Source: Acinetobacter sp. ANC 3832 (GTDB taxonomy: Bacteria; Pseudomonadota; Gammaproteobacteria; Pseudomonadales; Moraxellaceae). From it: a stretch of DNA of 64,000 nucleotides. The stretch covers positions 34,681-98,680 of the forward strand of contig NZ_NEGJ01000011.1 in assembly GCF_002135415.1 (NCBI RefSeq), given 5' to 3'. Both the position numbers and the translations under genes were made by a program. Shown in pieces: positions 8,984 through 19,937 of this stretch. The notes under the pieces were generated by a model. That model had not been told where the DNA came from and did not search any database. It saw only the letters and a program-made list of their open reading frames with translations. Within the stretch, counting starts at the first letter, position 1. Each line of letters opens with the position of its first letter.

Positions 8984-10155
8984 CCATGCTTGAGCAATTG
9001 TTCTGCGACATTGTTCAAATAGGTATCTTCCTTCATTTCTAAAGGCCAAGGATAATCTTGATTTGGGCGAATTCCTTGTCCATCAATCATACTGCCATTC
9101 GGCGTGAAGTAATGCGAGACAGTCATTTGTAAGGCTGCACCATTTGGTAAAGGAAAAAGCTTCTGTACAACGCCTTTACCATAGCTCTTCTCCCCCATAA
9201 TCCAAGCCCGTTGATGATCTTTCATAGCCGCAGTAAAAACTTCTGCCGCTGATGCCGAACGACCATTAATAAGAATACCTAATTTAATCGTGGGAAACTC
9301 ATTACCAGGCAATGCTTGGAATTGTTGATTCCCTTCAGAACGGCTTTGGGTTGAAACAATTGTGCCTTGATTTAAAAATAAATCGGCTGTTTCAACCGCG
9401 GAGGACAATAAGCCACCTGGGTTATTTCGAAGATCCACTAAAATTGCTTTGATGCGTTGAGGATTATATTCTTCAATTAGGCGTTTCATTTCATTGGCAG
9501 TATCTTGCTGAAAGACTTTAACTTTAAGCACTAAAACCTGATTGTGTAGCATCACAGCTTCTATATCCGCAACATCAACTTTTTTATTTCGAACAACCGT
9601 AACTGCTGGACTATTGGCATTCAATTGTAATTGCAGGCTCGAACCAATTGAACCATGAAGTAAGTCATCCACTTGTTCTACATTTAAATTCTTAAGTTCT
9701 TGATTGTCTATTTTAAAAATCGTAAAACCATTTTTAAGCCCCAACTTACTTGAGTCAGAGTTTTCTTTTAAATTTTTAATCTGCCATTGCCGAATATGAC
9801 TATCATAATTCATTTCAAAATCGACTGTCGCCAAATCACCTTCGGTATATTGTAAAAGCTGTTTATAGTCTTCTGCGGAAAGGTAGCGAGAATAATGATC
9901 TAAACCACTGACCAATCCTTTAATTGCTTGTAAAAATAAAACATCATCTGGCTTTTCGCTCACATAATTGTCTTTCACCAAACCATAAATTTGCACAAAT
10001 TGTTCAATCGATTCAATCGGTACTTCTTCAATACTTTCTTCAGGATCATCAAAATCAAGTGCTACAGAAGTTTTACTTTCCGCAGCCCAAACTGAATGAC
10101 TTCCACTTGCAAGTAAAGCAACAATAAGCGCAACATATTTCCAAGCTTGAGTCAT
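8977..10155 (-). CDS. C-terminal processing peptidase (S41, CtpA-like)
   Basis: Exported serine protease of the tail-specific/CtpA family, 392 aa. A signal peptide (cleavage near VWAAES, about residue 25) is followed by an N-terminal helical region and a PDZ domain (about 105-190). The S41 catalytic domain has DLRNNPGGLL (241-250), the nucleophile in GRSASAAE (Ser302 by alignment with E. coli Prc) and the general base Lys327 in YGKG. It is somewhat shorter than typical CtpA, mostly at the C-terminus. Likely roles are turnover of periplasmic peptidoglycan hydrolases or misfolded proteins. It lies 28 bp after gpmI in the same direction. Confidence 0.88.
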   Translation of the reverse strand: MTQAWKYVALIVALLASGSHSVWAAESKTSVALDFDDPEESIEEVPIESIEQFVQIYGLVKDNYVSEKPDDVLFLQAIKGLVSGLDHYSRYLSAEDYKQLLQYTEGDLATVDFEMNYDSHIRQWQIKNLKENSDSSKLGLKNGFTIFKIDNQELKNLNVEQVDDLLHGSIGSSLQLQLNANSPAVTVVRNKKVDVADIEAVMLHNQVLVLKVKVFQQDTANEMKRLIEEYNPQRIKAILVDLRNNPGGLLSSAVETADLFLNQGTIVSTQSRSEGNQQFQALPGNEFPTIKLGILINGRSASAAEVFTAAMKDHQRAWIMGEKSYGKGVVQKLFPLPNGAALQMTVSHYFTPNGSMIDGQGIRPNQDYPWPLEMKEDTYLNNVAEQLLKHGK

Positions 10156-10183
10156 TCATATACCTAATTTTTTAATATTCGTA

Positions 10184-11731
10184 TTATGCTTTGAGTGTGA
10201 TCAGATTACGCCCTTGCATTTCTTTCGGAACAGGAATCTGCATCAAGGTCAGTAATGTAGGTGCTACATCTGCCAATACACCACCTTCAATAATGGTTGC
10301 ATCCGTTGGGCCCACATAAATGAATGGTACTAATTCAGTGGTATGTTGTGTATGTACTTGGCCACTCACATAGTCTTGCATTTGTTCCACATTACCATGA
10401 TCAGCGGTGACAAGCATGTGCCCATGATTCGCCATAACAGCCTCATACAAACGACCTAGACTTGCATCTACAGCTTCTACTGCTTTCACGGCTGCATCAA
10501 ATACACCTGTATGCCCAACCATATCACCATTGGCATAATTCACGACCAATAAGTCGAACTCACCTGAATTAATCGCAGCAACCAGCTTATCTGTGACTTC
10601 ATAAGCACTCATTTCAGGCTGAAGATCATAAGTTGCAACATTCGGTGATGGAATTAAAATACGCTTTTCACCTGGATATTCATCTTCTCGACCACCACTA
10701 AAGAAGAAGGTAACATGGGCATACTTTTCAGTTTCAGCAATACGCAATTGAGTTTTACCTAAATCTGATAGGTACTCACCAATTGAGTTTTTCAGCGCGT
10801 CTGGCATATATGCAACAGCAGCATCAATGGTTGCTTGATAACGCGTTAACATCACAAATTTAGATAAATTTGGAACAACTTTACGCTCAAAACCAGCAAA
10901 ATCTTTTTCTACAAATGCTTTGGTAATTTCACGTGCACGATCTGCACGAAAATTCATAAATACAATGCTGTCGCCATCTTGAATTTTAGCAATTTCACCA
11001 ATTCGTGTGGCCTTGACAAACTCATCATTTTCTTTTGCTGCATAAGCTTGTTCTAAGCCTTCGACTGCCGAATCGACAACACGTACGGCTTCACCTTCAG
11101 TCAGCAAACGATATGCTTGTTCTACACGATCCCAACGGTTATCACGATCCATTGCAAAATAACGACCAATCATAGTCGCAATACGACCTTGATTTGGATA
11201 TTGAGCAAATAAAGCATCAAACTTTTCCAATGAGGGTTGTGCACTGCGTGGCGGAGTATCACGACCATCCAAAAATGTATGTAAATAAACTTGAACACCA
11301 CGTTTTAGCGCAAGTTCACACATTGCCACAATATGGTCTTCATGTGAATGTACGCCACCTTGTGAAAGGAGCCCCATAATATGTACAGCACCTTGTGCAG
11401 CTTTGGCTTTCTCAACAGCATCAATCAGTACTTCATGCTCAAAAAAAGCACCTGTACGAATATCTTTGGTAATTCGAGTAAAGTCCTGATACAAAACACG
11501 ACCTGCACCCAAATTCATATGACCAACTTCTGAATTACCCATCTGACCATCAGGTAAGCCAACATCTTCACCGGAACCAGAGATTAAACTATGTGGATGC
11601 TGTTGTTGCATTGCCGTCAAATTTGGCGTTTTTGCTGCTAGAAAAGCATTGTCTTTCACATCTTCACGATGCCCGACTCCATCCATAATTACCAATACGT
11701 GAGGGATTTTTCCAGCAGTTGCATCCGTCAT
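10184..11731 (-). CDS. gpmI: 2,3-bisphosphoglycerate-independent phosphoglycerate mutase
   Basis: Cytosolic glycolytic/gluconeogenic enzyme that interconverts 3- and 2-phosphoglycerate using two Mn ions. The protein has 515 aa, the standard length. The metal-binding motif [11 protein letters not shown] starts near residue 14, and the phosphorylated Ser67 lies in [15 protein letters not shown]. The HDGRDTPP-type segment (LDGRDTPP) and the C-terminal metal sites [12 protein letters not shown] and TADHGN are intact. It is probably co-transcribed with the S41 protease downstream. Confidence 0.96.
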   Translation of the reverse strand: MTDATAGKIPHVLVIMDGVGHREDVKDNAFLAAKTPNLTAMQQQHPHSLISGSGEDVGLPDGQMGNSEVGHMNLGAGRVLYQDFTRITKDIRTGAFFEHEVLIDAVEKAKAAQGAVHIMGLLSQGGVHSHEDHIVAMCELALKRGVQVYLHTFLDGRDTPPRSAQPSLEKFDALFAQYPNQGRIATMIGRYFAMDRDNRWDRVEQAYRLLTEGEAVRVVDSAVEGLEQAYAAKENDEFVKATRIGEIAKIQDGDSIVFMNFRADRAREITKAFVEKDFAGFERKVVPNLSKFVMLTRYQATIDAAVAYMPDALKNSIGEYLSDLGKTQLRIAETEKYAHVTFFFSGGREDEYPGEKRILIPSPNVATYDLQPEMSAYEVTDKLVAAINSGEFDLLVVNYANGDMVGHTGVFDAAVKAVEAVDASLGRLYEAVMANHGHMLVTADHGNVEQMQDYVSGQVHTQHTTELVPFIYVGPTDATIIEGGVLADVAPTLLTLMQIPVPKEMQGRNLITLKA

Positions 11732-11871
11732 AACTTACACTCTTTTTGCTTACAAATTAATCATTACATCTTACCCATTTTCTAGATAAGACACTATCTG
11801 AACACGATGGTTTTAAACTATCTTCACCATCTATTTTATAATTTACACCCGAGTTTTTACTCAGGAAAATC

Positions 11872-12942
11872 TTATCGCGCACGATAAAGTAAGTAACTTC
11901 CAGCCACGAACATTGCAATAATGGGGATAAAAACAAACCAAGCAGGTGAAGGTCCGTAGACTAAACTTGCATAACCTAAAAAGTCCTGCAAATAGTAAAA
12001 ACTGAGACCGACAAATAATGCTATGACCAAACGAAATCCCATGGATTGTTGGCGTAATGGGCCAAAAATAAAGGAACATGCCACCAAAACCAAAGCCAAT
12101 AGTGCAAATGGTGCACCTACATTTTTCCAAAAGGCCAATTGGTACGTTTTTGAAACTTGGCTGTATTCATTCATATAACGCATAAAGCTTACCAATTGGC
12201 TTGGTGCTAAATCTTCAGGGTCAATCGTGACCATATGTACATATTTAGGTTGTAATGCCAATGCTAAATTTTGCTGTGCTGATTTGGTTAATGTTGCACT
12301 TCCTTCAGTAAGAATATCCATTTGTGTGGAATTACTTAATGTCCATTTCCCATCTTGAATAAATTGTCCTTGCTCAGCATTCAACAATGATTTCAATCGG
12401 TAATCTTGGTCAAAATCCATGATTTGAATTTGTTTTAAGCTACCTTTTGAGTTTGCATAATCAATATAAATAAAACGTTGACCTTCACGCGTCCAATAGC
12501 CTTTTACTTCCCCTAAAGCAGCAGCGCCACGGTGCGTTTTCACGCTCTTTGCTTGTTCAGTGCTATAAGGAATCACCCATTCTGTTAAAGCAAAAGAAAT
12601 AACGACAAGAAGTAATGCAGGTCGCATCACCCACCCCACAATACGCCATAAGCTGACGCCTGCTGCGCGCATAATGATGAGTTCACTATTGGAGGCCAAT
12701 GCACCCAATCCGAGCACAGCACCAATCAATGCAGCGATGGGCAACATTTGATTGATATAATAAGGCGCACTATACAAGACATATTGTAAAGCCTGCCAAG
12801 CGCCATAATCGGGTTTTAAAGAACCCAATTCACCTAAATAGGTAAATAGTATCTGTAAAACAGCCAAAATAAGGGTCGCACCAAGCATCGCAAGTAGCGT
12901 TGTTTTGGTCACATGTTTGGCTAAAATTTTACCTGCTAACAT
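11872..12942 (-). CDS. lptG: LPS export ABC transporter permease LptG
   Basis: YjgP/YjgQ-family permease, 356 aa, with three N-terminal and three C-terminal membrane segments around a periplasmic beta-jellyroll domain. With LptF and the LptB ATPase it extracts lipooligosaccharide from the inner membrane. The start ATG shares its A with the TAA stop of lptF (position 12942), a sign of translational coupling. The N-terminus (MLAGKILAKHVTKTTLLAML) is typical of LptG. No clear terminator was seen before gpmI, 140 bp away. Confidence 0.94.
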   Translation of the reverse strand: MLAGKILAKHVTKTTLLAMLGATLILAVLQILFTYLGELGSLKPDYGAWQALQYVLYSAPYYINQMLPIAALIGAVLGLGALASNSELIIMRAAGVSLWRIVGWVMRPALLLVVISFALTEWVIPYSTEQAKSVKTHRGAAALGEVKGYWTREGQRFIYIDYANSKGSLKQIQIMDFDQDYRLKSLLNAEQGQFIQDGKWTLSNSTQMDILTEGSATLTKSAQQNLALALQPKYVHMVTIDPEDLAPSQLVSFMRYMNEYSQVSKTYQLAFWKNVGAPFALLALVLVACSFIFGPLRQQSMGFRLVIALFVGLSFYYLQDFLGYASLVYGPSPAWFVFIPIIAMFVAGSYLLYRAR

Positions 12943-14042
12943 TATGATCTCACCCGCTTGATTTGATTTTTGATTTTCGGCGCTAATTTTTGTTTTCTAG
13001 AGAACAATGCTGCTACAATTGTATAGAACATCAATACGGCAGGATAAGCCCATATACCAATTTCATCTCTACTGACACGTGTTTTAATTGCCATTAAAGC
13101 AACAATTAAACTGGCAAAAATTAGCAGTGCAGGAAAAAGCTTTAAGTAACGTCCTTGACGTGGGGTTACTTCAGAAAGCGCAAGTACCAATGCTAATGCA
13201 ACAACCACAGAAAATGGTACGAAAATTCTCCAACCCAGTTCACTGGCAATAACAGGGTCTTCACGTGTTTGCCACAACTTAGAAAAAGGCAGGGCTTCAA
13301 CTTCATCACTTTCAAATTTAGCCTTATCATTACTTTCTAATCGTAATCGATAAGACTGAAATTCAATCTGAGTATATTTTGCAGTATCTGGATAAATCTC
13401 ATAACGGCGACCTTGCAATAAATCCACAATACTGGCGGTATCATCTGCAATTTCGACACGTGTTGCTTCTTTGGCAAGAATCATCACGTCTGGTTTACCT
13501 TCTTTTTCTGCACGTTGGTAAAAAAAGATATCTTTTAAATTCTTACGATCTTCTGACAATGAACCCGCATAGATTGTATAAGAACCTGATGAAATAAACT
13601 CTTTAGGTCGAACCAAATCAAAACCGGTACGGATCGCTTGAGTAGAGGTCAGTTGATAATATTGACGTAACCCCCAAGGAGAAATCCAAACCATTAAAGC
13701 TGTTTGTACAATTAAATAAACCACAGTCAATGGGATCAATAACCGCGCCAATCGATGTTTACTCACACCGCTACTGTTTAAGACTGCCATTTCATGATCA
13801 ACATACAAACGACCAAAAACCAACATCAGTCCAATAAAGAATCCCAGTGGAAGAATCAGCGTTAAAAATTCAGGCAAGCGATACCCAATAATACTGAACA
13901 AAATACTGACATCTAAGCGCCCTTGCGCAGCAACACCAAAGTACTTGATCAAACGTCCGCCCATCATAATCAGCGTGAGTAGCGTAATCACAACCAGCGA
14001 GGTCGATACCACTTGTTTGACGAGATAACGTCTTATAATCAA
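12942..14042 (-). CDS. lptF: LPS export ABC transporter permease LptF
   Basis: Partner permease of LptG, 366 aa, starting MIIRRYLVKQVVSTSLVVI. It has the same arrangement of membrane segments around a periplasmic domain, with a basic C-terminus (KLAPKIKNQIKRVRS). It is first in the lptF-lptG unit and divergent from pepA, with 187 bp between the two starts, a conserved arrangement in gammaproteobacteria. Confidence 0.94.
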   Translation of the reverse strand: MIIRRYLVKQVVSTSLVVITLLTLIMMGGRLIKYFGVAAQGRLDVSILFSIIGYRLPEFLTLILPLGFFIGLMLVFGRLYVDHEMAVLNSSGVSKHRLARLLIPLTVVYLIVQTALMVWISPWGLRQYYQLTSTQAIRTGFDLVRPKEFISSGSYTIYAGSLSEDRKNLKDIFFYQRAEKEGKPDVMILAKEATRVEIADDTASIVDLLQGRRYEIYPDTAKYTQIEFQSYRLRLESNDKAKFESDEVEALPFSKLWQTREDPVIASELGWRIFVPFSVVVALALVLALSEVTPRQGRYLKLFPALLIFASLIVALMAIKTRVSRDEIGIWAYPAVLMFYTIVAALFSRKQKLAPKIKNQIKRVRS

Positions 14043-14196
14043 AGTAATCTTCCAAAATTGGGTTAATCGGACTGAATATGCAAGATGCTTAACAATTCAT
14101 GATTGAATTATTCACCACGGCATAGTTTACCCGAATGATAAAAATATAAAACCACATTGAAATTCTATCATTGGTAGTGTTTCAATGGTTTAATGA

Positions 14197-16084
<1,888 letters not shown>

Positions 16085-16112
16085 AAGTCGTCGTTTTGTT
16101 TTAAGGAGATGC

Positions 16113-16739
16113 ATGGTGGCATTAAATGTCGGTCAGGATTTTAAAAAGCGTTGGTTAAATGCGCCTGAAGCTGTACGCCATGCGTTTGTGGACGACTTAA
16201 ATCGAATCTGTGATCTTTTAAATCCTGCGAGCAATATCGAGTCTTGGCTTGCCAATGATCAACGTTCAATGCAAGTGGCTCAACTGAAAAGTGAACAAGC
16301 CTACGCAGATTTAAAAGCACAGCTGATTGAAGAAGCGCGTGTTCGTAAACAACTTGCCTTAGAAAATTCTTTGGCGGAGAAACGTGAGCAACAACAAAAA
16401 TATAATCAACAACTTCAACAAGATGAAATTCGTCAATTTAATGCACAAACTGTTTCTTTGGCAGCCTTGCGTCATTCTATTGATCAAGAAACAGTTGAAT
16501 ATAGTTCACGATATAGTAAAAACCCTGAAACACCTGCAATTGACTATGCCAATGGTCAATTTAGGATTCAAGATGAACAAATTACATCTGAACTAGAGAG
16601 TGTACGCTTACGTTTAGAATTAGAAGCAGAAACGTTAATAGAACAAGCCGTTTCATCTTTCCGCACTAAATTACAAACAGCAGCAACAGAAGAAATTGCA
16701 TATATTTTAAAACACTCACAGTTTTCAGCAGAAAAATAG
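16113..16739 (+). CDS. Conserved hypothetical protein with long coiled coil
   Basis: This is a 208-aa soluble protein that I cannot assign to a family. The start at 16113 is supported by AAGGAG at 16103-16108. Residues about 50-115 are strongly charged and helical, rich in Q, E, K and A, and look like a coiled coil. The C-terminal 60 residues are also helical. There is no signal peptide or membrane segment. It follows pepA-holC closely and reads in the same direction, so it may be an operon member, but nothing visible links it to replication. Confidence 0.7.
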   Translation: MVALNVGQDFKKRWLNAPEAVRHAFVDDLNRICDLLNPASNIESWLANDQRSMQVAQLKSEQAYADLKAQLIEEARVRKQLALENSLAEKREQQQKYNQQLQQDEIRQFNAQTVSLAALRHSIDQETVEYSSRYSKNPETPAIDYANGQFRIQDEQITSELESVRLRLELEAETLIEQAVSSFRTKLQTAATEEIAYILKHSQFSAEK

Positions 16740-16777
16740 CAAAGCTTATCCATTTTAGTTCTAAGTTATTTTATTTT

Positions 16778-16809
16778 CATGTCACAAAAATGACATGTTA
16801 ATGTCACAT
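16778..16809. promoter_or_regulatory. Inverted/direct repeat cluster, candidate operator
   Basis: CATGTCA (16778-16784) and TGACATG (16791-16797) form a perfect 7-bp inverted repeat with a 6-bp spacer. A third half-site, ATGTCA, follows at 16801. The cluster lies 80-110 bp before the 72-aa gene. A second small inverted repeat, GATAGG/CCTATC (16830-16850) followed by TTTT, could be a weak terminator for the preceding gene. The binding protein is unknown. Confidence 0.35.
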
Positions 16810-16888
16810 CATAGTCATGTTTTCTAATGGATAGGTTCAAGAATCCTATCTTTTCAAAAGACTTACATTAGATGCTTAGGAAAATAAA

Positions 16889-17107
16889 ATGGATATGCTG
16901 AACCAAATCTCAAATCGAATTGCCACACTCAATTCAGGTGAGAAATGGACTGTTTCTGCCCAAGAGCTCTTGATTAGTCGTGCAGATTTTCAATCTATTT
17001 CCGTATTTTTTTCACGTGAATCTGAAAAAGGGCAATTTTCAATTGACCTTCCAAGCTCATTAAGAACATGGTTTGAACAAACATCTTTTACCATTATCAA
17101 AAATTAA
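16889..17107 (+). CDS. Small hypothetical protein, 72 aa
   Basis: The start at 16889 has AGGA 8 nt upstream. The product is 72 aa, soluble, with no membrane segment or obvious motif (TVSAQELLISRADFQSIS in the middle, basic KN end). It stands alone, framed by a repeat-rich leader and a strong terminator, which supports a real gene. Function unknown. Confidence 0.6.
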   Translation: MDMLNQISNRIATLNSGEKWTVSAQELLISRADFQSISVFFSRESEKGQFSIDLPSSLRTWFEQTSFTIIKN

Positions 17108-17122
17108 GCCTGCTTTAAATTC

Positions 17123-17148
17123 AAAAAAAGCCCTGACTGGGCTTTTTC
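17123..17148 (+). terminator. Terminator after the 72-aa gene
   Basis: AAAAAGCCC - TGACT - GGGCTTTTT. The run of T on the plus strand and A on the other lets it also act on the convergent DedA gene. Confidence 0.85.
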
Positions 17149-17222
17149 AATTTGGTCATTTGATTATTTATTAATCATACTTTTAAATACTTCTGCCAAT
17201 ATCTATTCAATGATTTAGTGTT

Positions 17223-17768
17223 TTAAAATATACCCAAAAGTGCAGACAACAGATTTCCTGCACCATATCCAAGACCTAGAAGTAATGCAATCCAAATCCA
17301 ACCGCCCAAAACATTATAAATCATAAAACTCATCACACTCATATGCCCTGCTCCAGCAGCAAAAGGTGCAAAGGAGCGTACGAACGGAATAAAGCGAGCA
17401 ATCAGAATGGTTTTTCCACCATGTTTCAAAAAATAATGATCTGTTTTCTGAATATAAGCAGGCTTAAATATTTTAGAATGTTCATGAAAGAATTTAAGCC
17501 CAAGCACTCGCCCTGTGTAGTAATTCACGATATAGCCGAGTACCGATGCAATAAAAAGAGAAACCCCCATATAATGTAAATGTAAAACATTAGAGGTTGA
17601 GCACAATGCACCAATCGCAATCAGTAAACTATCACCAGGTAGGAAGAACATAAACACTGAACCTGTTTCTGCAAAAATGATCAGAAACAAAATGGCGTAA
17701 ATCCATACACCATAACTCTCAAGTAAAGTTGGTAGTAGCTGTTCAAGGTGCATTAAAAAATCTAGCAC
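17223..17768 (-). CDS. DedA-family membrane protein
   Basis: SNARE-associated/DedA-type inner-membrane protein, 181 aa. It shows the family hallmarks: an acidic glutamate in the early segment (FAETGSVFMFFLPGDS), a re-entrant region and the GGKTILIARFIPFVRSFAPFAAG motif with conserved arginines and prolines. DedA proteins are lipid-carrier flippases or transporters (for example of undecaprenyl phosphate) needed for envelope homeostasis. The exact substrate of this one cannot be told from sequence. It is monocistronic. Confidence 0.88.
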   Translation of the reverse strand: MLDFLMHLEQLLPTLLESYGVWIYAILFLIIFAETGSVFMFFLPGDSLLIAIGALCSTSNVLHLHYMGVSLFIASVLGYIVNYYTGRVLGLKFFHEHSKIFKPAYIQKTDHYFLKHGGKTILIARFIPFVRSFAPFAAGAGHMSVMSFMIYNVLGGWIWIALLLGLGYGAGNLLSALLGIF

Positions 17769-17906
17769 TGCTTTACCCCTCCTTTAAAGTTTAATTATCT
17801 ATAATTTTAATCTTCTTGCATCATGCCTTTTATTTTTCCTTAAAAGAAGAAAAGCAAAGCACTTGTGAATACTGATACAAGATGTCGATTAACATCATAA
17901 TCTAAA

Positions 17907-17938
17907 ATAAAAACAGCCTAATCATTATTAGGCTGTGC
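17907..17938 (-). terminator. Terminator of the nrdR-ribD-ribE unit
   Basis: On the minus strand ACAGCCTAAT - AATG - ATTAGGCTGT is followed by TTTTTATTTT. It lies just past the ribE stop. Confidence 0.9.
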
Positions 17939-17957
17939 AAAATATCATATGTTCTTT

Positions 17958-18617
17958 TTATCTTAAAAAGCCATTAGCCGCAAGGAATTCCATGCTCAAC
18001 TTTGACTCGGTTTTTTGTTCAGCAGCTTTGTCACCCAAAAGTAGGCGTTCAATATAACGAGCCAAAACATCGACTTCTAAATTGACTTTCGCACCGACTT
18101 TCCACGTTCCAATATTGGTTCGTTCAGCCGTATGCGGAATCAAATTTAAACTTAAAATATTTCCACGCAAATGATTGATGGTTAAGCTAATACCATCCAC
18201 AGTCACTGAGCCTTTTTCAGCTAAATACTTGGCAATTTCAACAGGTGCTGTCACTTCAAAATATAAAGAGCGTGCATCTGAGCGAACCACGGTAATTTCA
18301 CCCACAGCATCCACATGACCACTGACAATATGTCCACCAAAACGCGTGGTTGGCAACATCGCTTTTTCAACATTCACAGCTTGACCCGCTCGCCAATTGC
18401 CTAATGTTGAACGGTTCAAACTTTCACGAGATACATCCGCAGCATACCAGTTTTCACCCCAATCGATCACGGTTAAGCAAATACCATTGGTTGCAATTGA
18501 GTCACCCAAATGTACATCTGACATATCTAAATCGGTATGAATACGTAAACGAATATCGCCACCTACGCTTTGCAGACTGTCGACTTTACCTAAACTTTCA
18601 ATAATGCCTGTGAACAT
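17958..18617 (-). CDS. ribE: Riboflavin synthase alpha chain
   Basis: Dismutates two 6,7-dimethyl-8-ribityllumazine molecules to riboflavin. The protein has 219 aa with the two lumazine-binding repeats (about 1-97 and 98-195), each with the G-x-S/T-V-D/N-G-(I/V)-S/C-LT segment (TNGICLTV and VDGISLTI). It starts MFTGIIES, as expected. It is the last gene of the unit nrdR-ribD-methyltransferase-ribE, 21 bp after the methyltransferase. No FMN riboswitch was seen upstream of the operon. Confidence 0.95.
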   Translation of the reverse strand: MFTGIIESLGKVDSLQSVGGDIRLRIHTDLDMSDVHLGDSIATNGICLTVIDWGENWYAADVSRESLNRSTLGNWRAGQAVNVEKAMLPTTRFGGHIVSGHVDAVGEITVVRSDARSLYFEVTAPVEIAKYLAEKGSVTVDGISLTINHLRGNILSLNLIPHTAERTNIGTWKVGAKVNLEVDVLARYIERLLLGDKAAEQKTESKLSMEFLAANGFLR

Positions 18618-18638
18618 AAGTTTAATCTCGTATTGTTG

Positions 18639-19937
18639 CTACCAAAGTGCCAATTGTGTGCTAACACCTGATGTGTCGACACCACCCAATTCTGCAAAAT
18701 GGTAAAGTTGCCCTAATAATTGTCTTAATGGTGGTCCAGATTTCGCATGCGTATCGGTAATCACAATAAATTCTAATACACGTGCACGCTCAGACTGACG
18801 TTGTTTACTCACACGATAACGGGGAACATCTTGTGTTAACAAGGTTACTTTTCCGCGTTCTAAATTTGCTTTGAGTAAATCTTTGGCTTCGATATTACCA
18901 TCAGTTGAATAGCTGGTCAGAATATAACGTGCATTGATTGTCGATAATAATTTTTCATATGCTTCTTGTGCATACTTTGAAGAATTATATGGGCTTGGGC
19001 GTTCTTTACGCCATGCACGATCAATTCCACTCTTATAACCTTTGGTATCTGGTGTTGGTAAATCGGTTTGATCCCATAACGTTAAAGAATTTAAAACGTG
19101 ATAATTACTGCCATATGCATGTTGATTATAAGGGGGGTCAAGATAAGCAACATCTACCTCAAAACTACTCATTTGATTAGCAAGATGTTGTGCATCGACA
19201 CACCACATTTCTGCCATTGGCGTTTGTTGTTTTGAATCACCTACTTCTGAAAAACGACTGGGTGATAACCACAATAAAGACTCGATACGTTCTAATGCCG
19301 TTTGAGTTTTGCCACCCCAACCATGGTGAAAACTTTTGAATACACCACTGGTATTGCTCACAAAACTGGCTGAATAAAGCAAAGGTGCAAGCAATGCACT
19401 CATCTCTACATCATCAATTGCACCTTGTGCTTGCCATGTTGCAATTTGCTGACGAATCGCATCTATACGCATCCCATTACGACGTTTAAAGAATAAACGG
19501 TCACGACTTGGATCATAAATTTCGTCATTCCGTGGGCACAAATTATGCGTCACCCAACCGTTGACTTCAGGTAAACGGTTTAGATAATCAATGGCTTTTT
19601 GATAACCACCCAATTCTTTAAATGCAGGCGCGTCTGTACATGCCAAGATGGCATGATTTAAAGCATGGCTATAAGGTTCCCAGTCATTGGCAATCACACG
19701 ATAACCATTTTGCCGAGCTAAACGAGAAACCACTCCACTTCCTGCAAAAAAATCTGCAAAAATAGGGGCTCGTTTGCTACCTGTATGTAATGTTCCTGTG
19801 ATTTCAAGTGCTTCTAAAATCAAATGGAGCAATCGGCGCTTGTTACCTAAGTAAGGCACAAGTTGATTAAATAAATACTCATCCGTCGTACGCGCAGCAT
19901 GACGACGTTTGTGATATACCGAAGACTCTGGATTCAT
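18639..19937 (-). CDS. D12-class DNA N6-adenine methyltransferase, orphan-like
   Basis: 432 aa. The N-terminal VPYLGNKRRLL (27-37) and FADFFAGSG (60-68, SAM-binding motif I) are followed by the catalytic DPPY (267-270), the order of Dam/M.EcoRV-type alpha-class enzymes. There is a large insertion between the two motifs (residues 100-250) that probably holds target recognition. No restriction endonuclease gene is adjacent. Its ATG overlaps the ribD stop by 4 bp (19934-19937), so translation is coupled to ribD. It may be a regulatory or epigenetic methylase. Its recognition site cannot be read from sequence. Confidence 0.85.
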   Translation of the reverse strand: MNPESSVYHKRRHAARTTDEYLFNQLVPYLGNKRRLLHLILEALEITGTLHTGSKRAPIFADFFAGSGVVSRLARQNGYRVIANDWEPYSHALNHAILACTDAPAFKELGGYQKAIDYLNRLPEVNGWVTHNLCPRNDEIYDPSRDRLFFKRRNGMRIDAIRQQIATWQAQGAIDDVEMSALLAPLLYSASFVSNTSGVFKSFHHGWGGKTQTALERIESLLWLSPSRFSEVGDSKQQTPMAEMWCVDAQHLANQMSSFEVDVAYLDPPYNQHAYGSNYHVLNSLTLWDQTDLPTPDTKGYKSGIDRAWRKERPSPYNSSKYAQEAYEKLLSTINARYILTSYSTDGNIEAKDLLKANLERGKVTLLTQDVPRYRVSKQRQSERARVLEFIVITDTHAKSGPPLRQLLGQLYHFAELGGVDTSGVSTQLALW

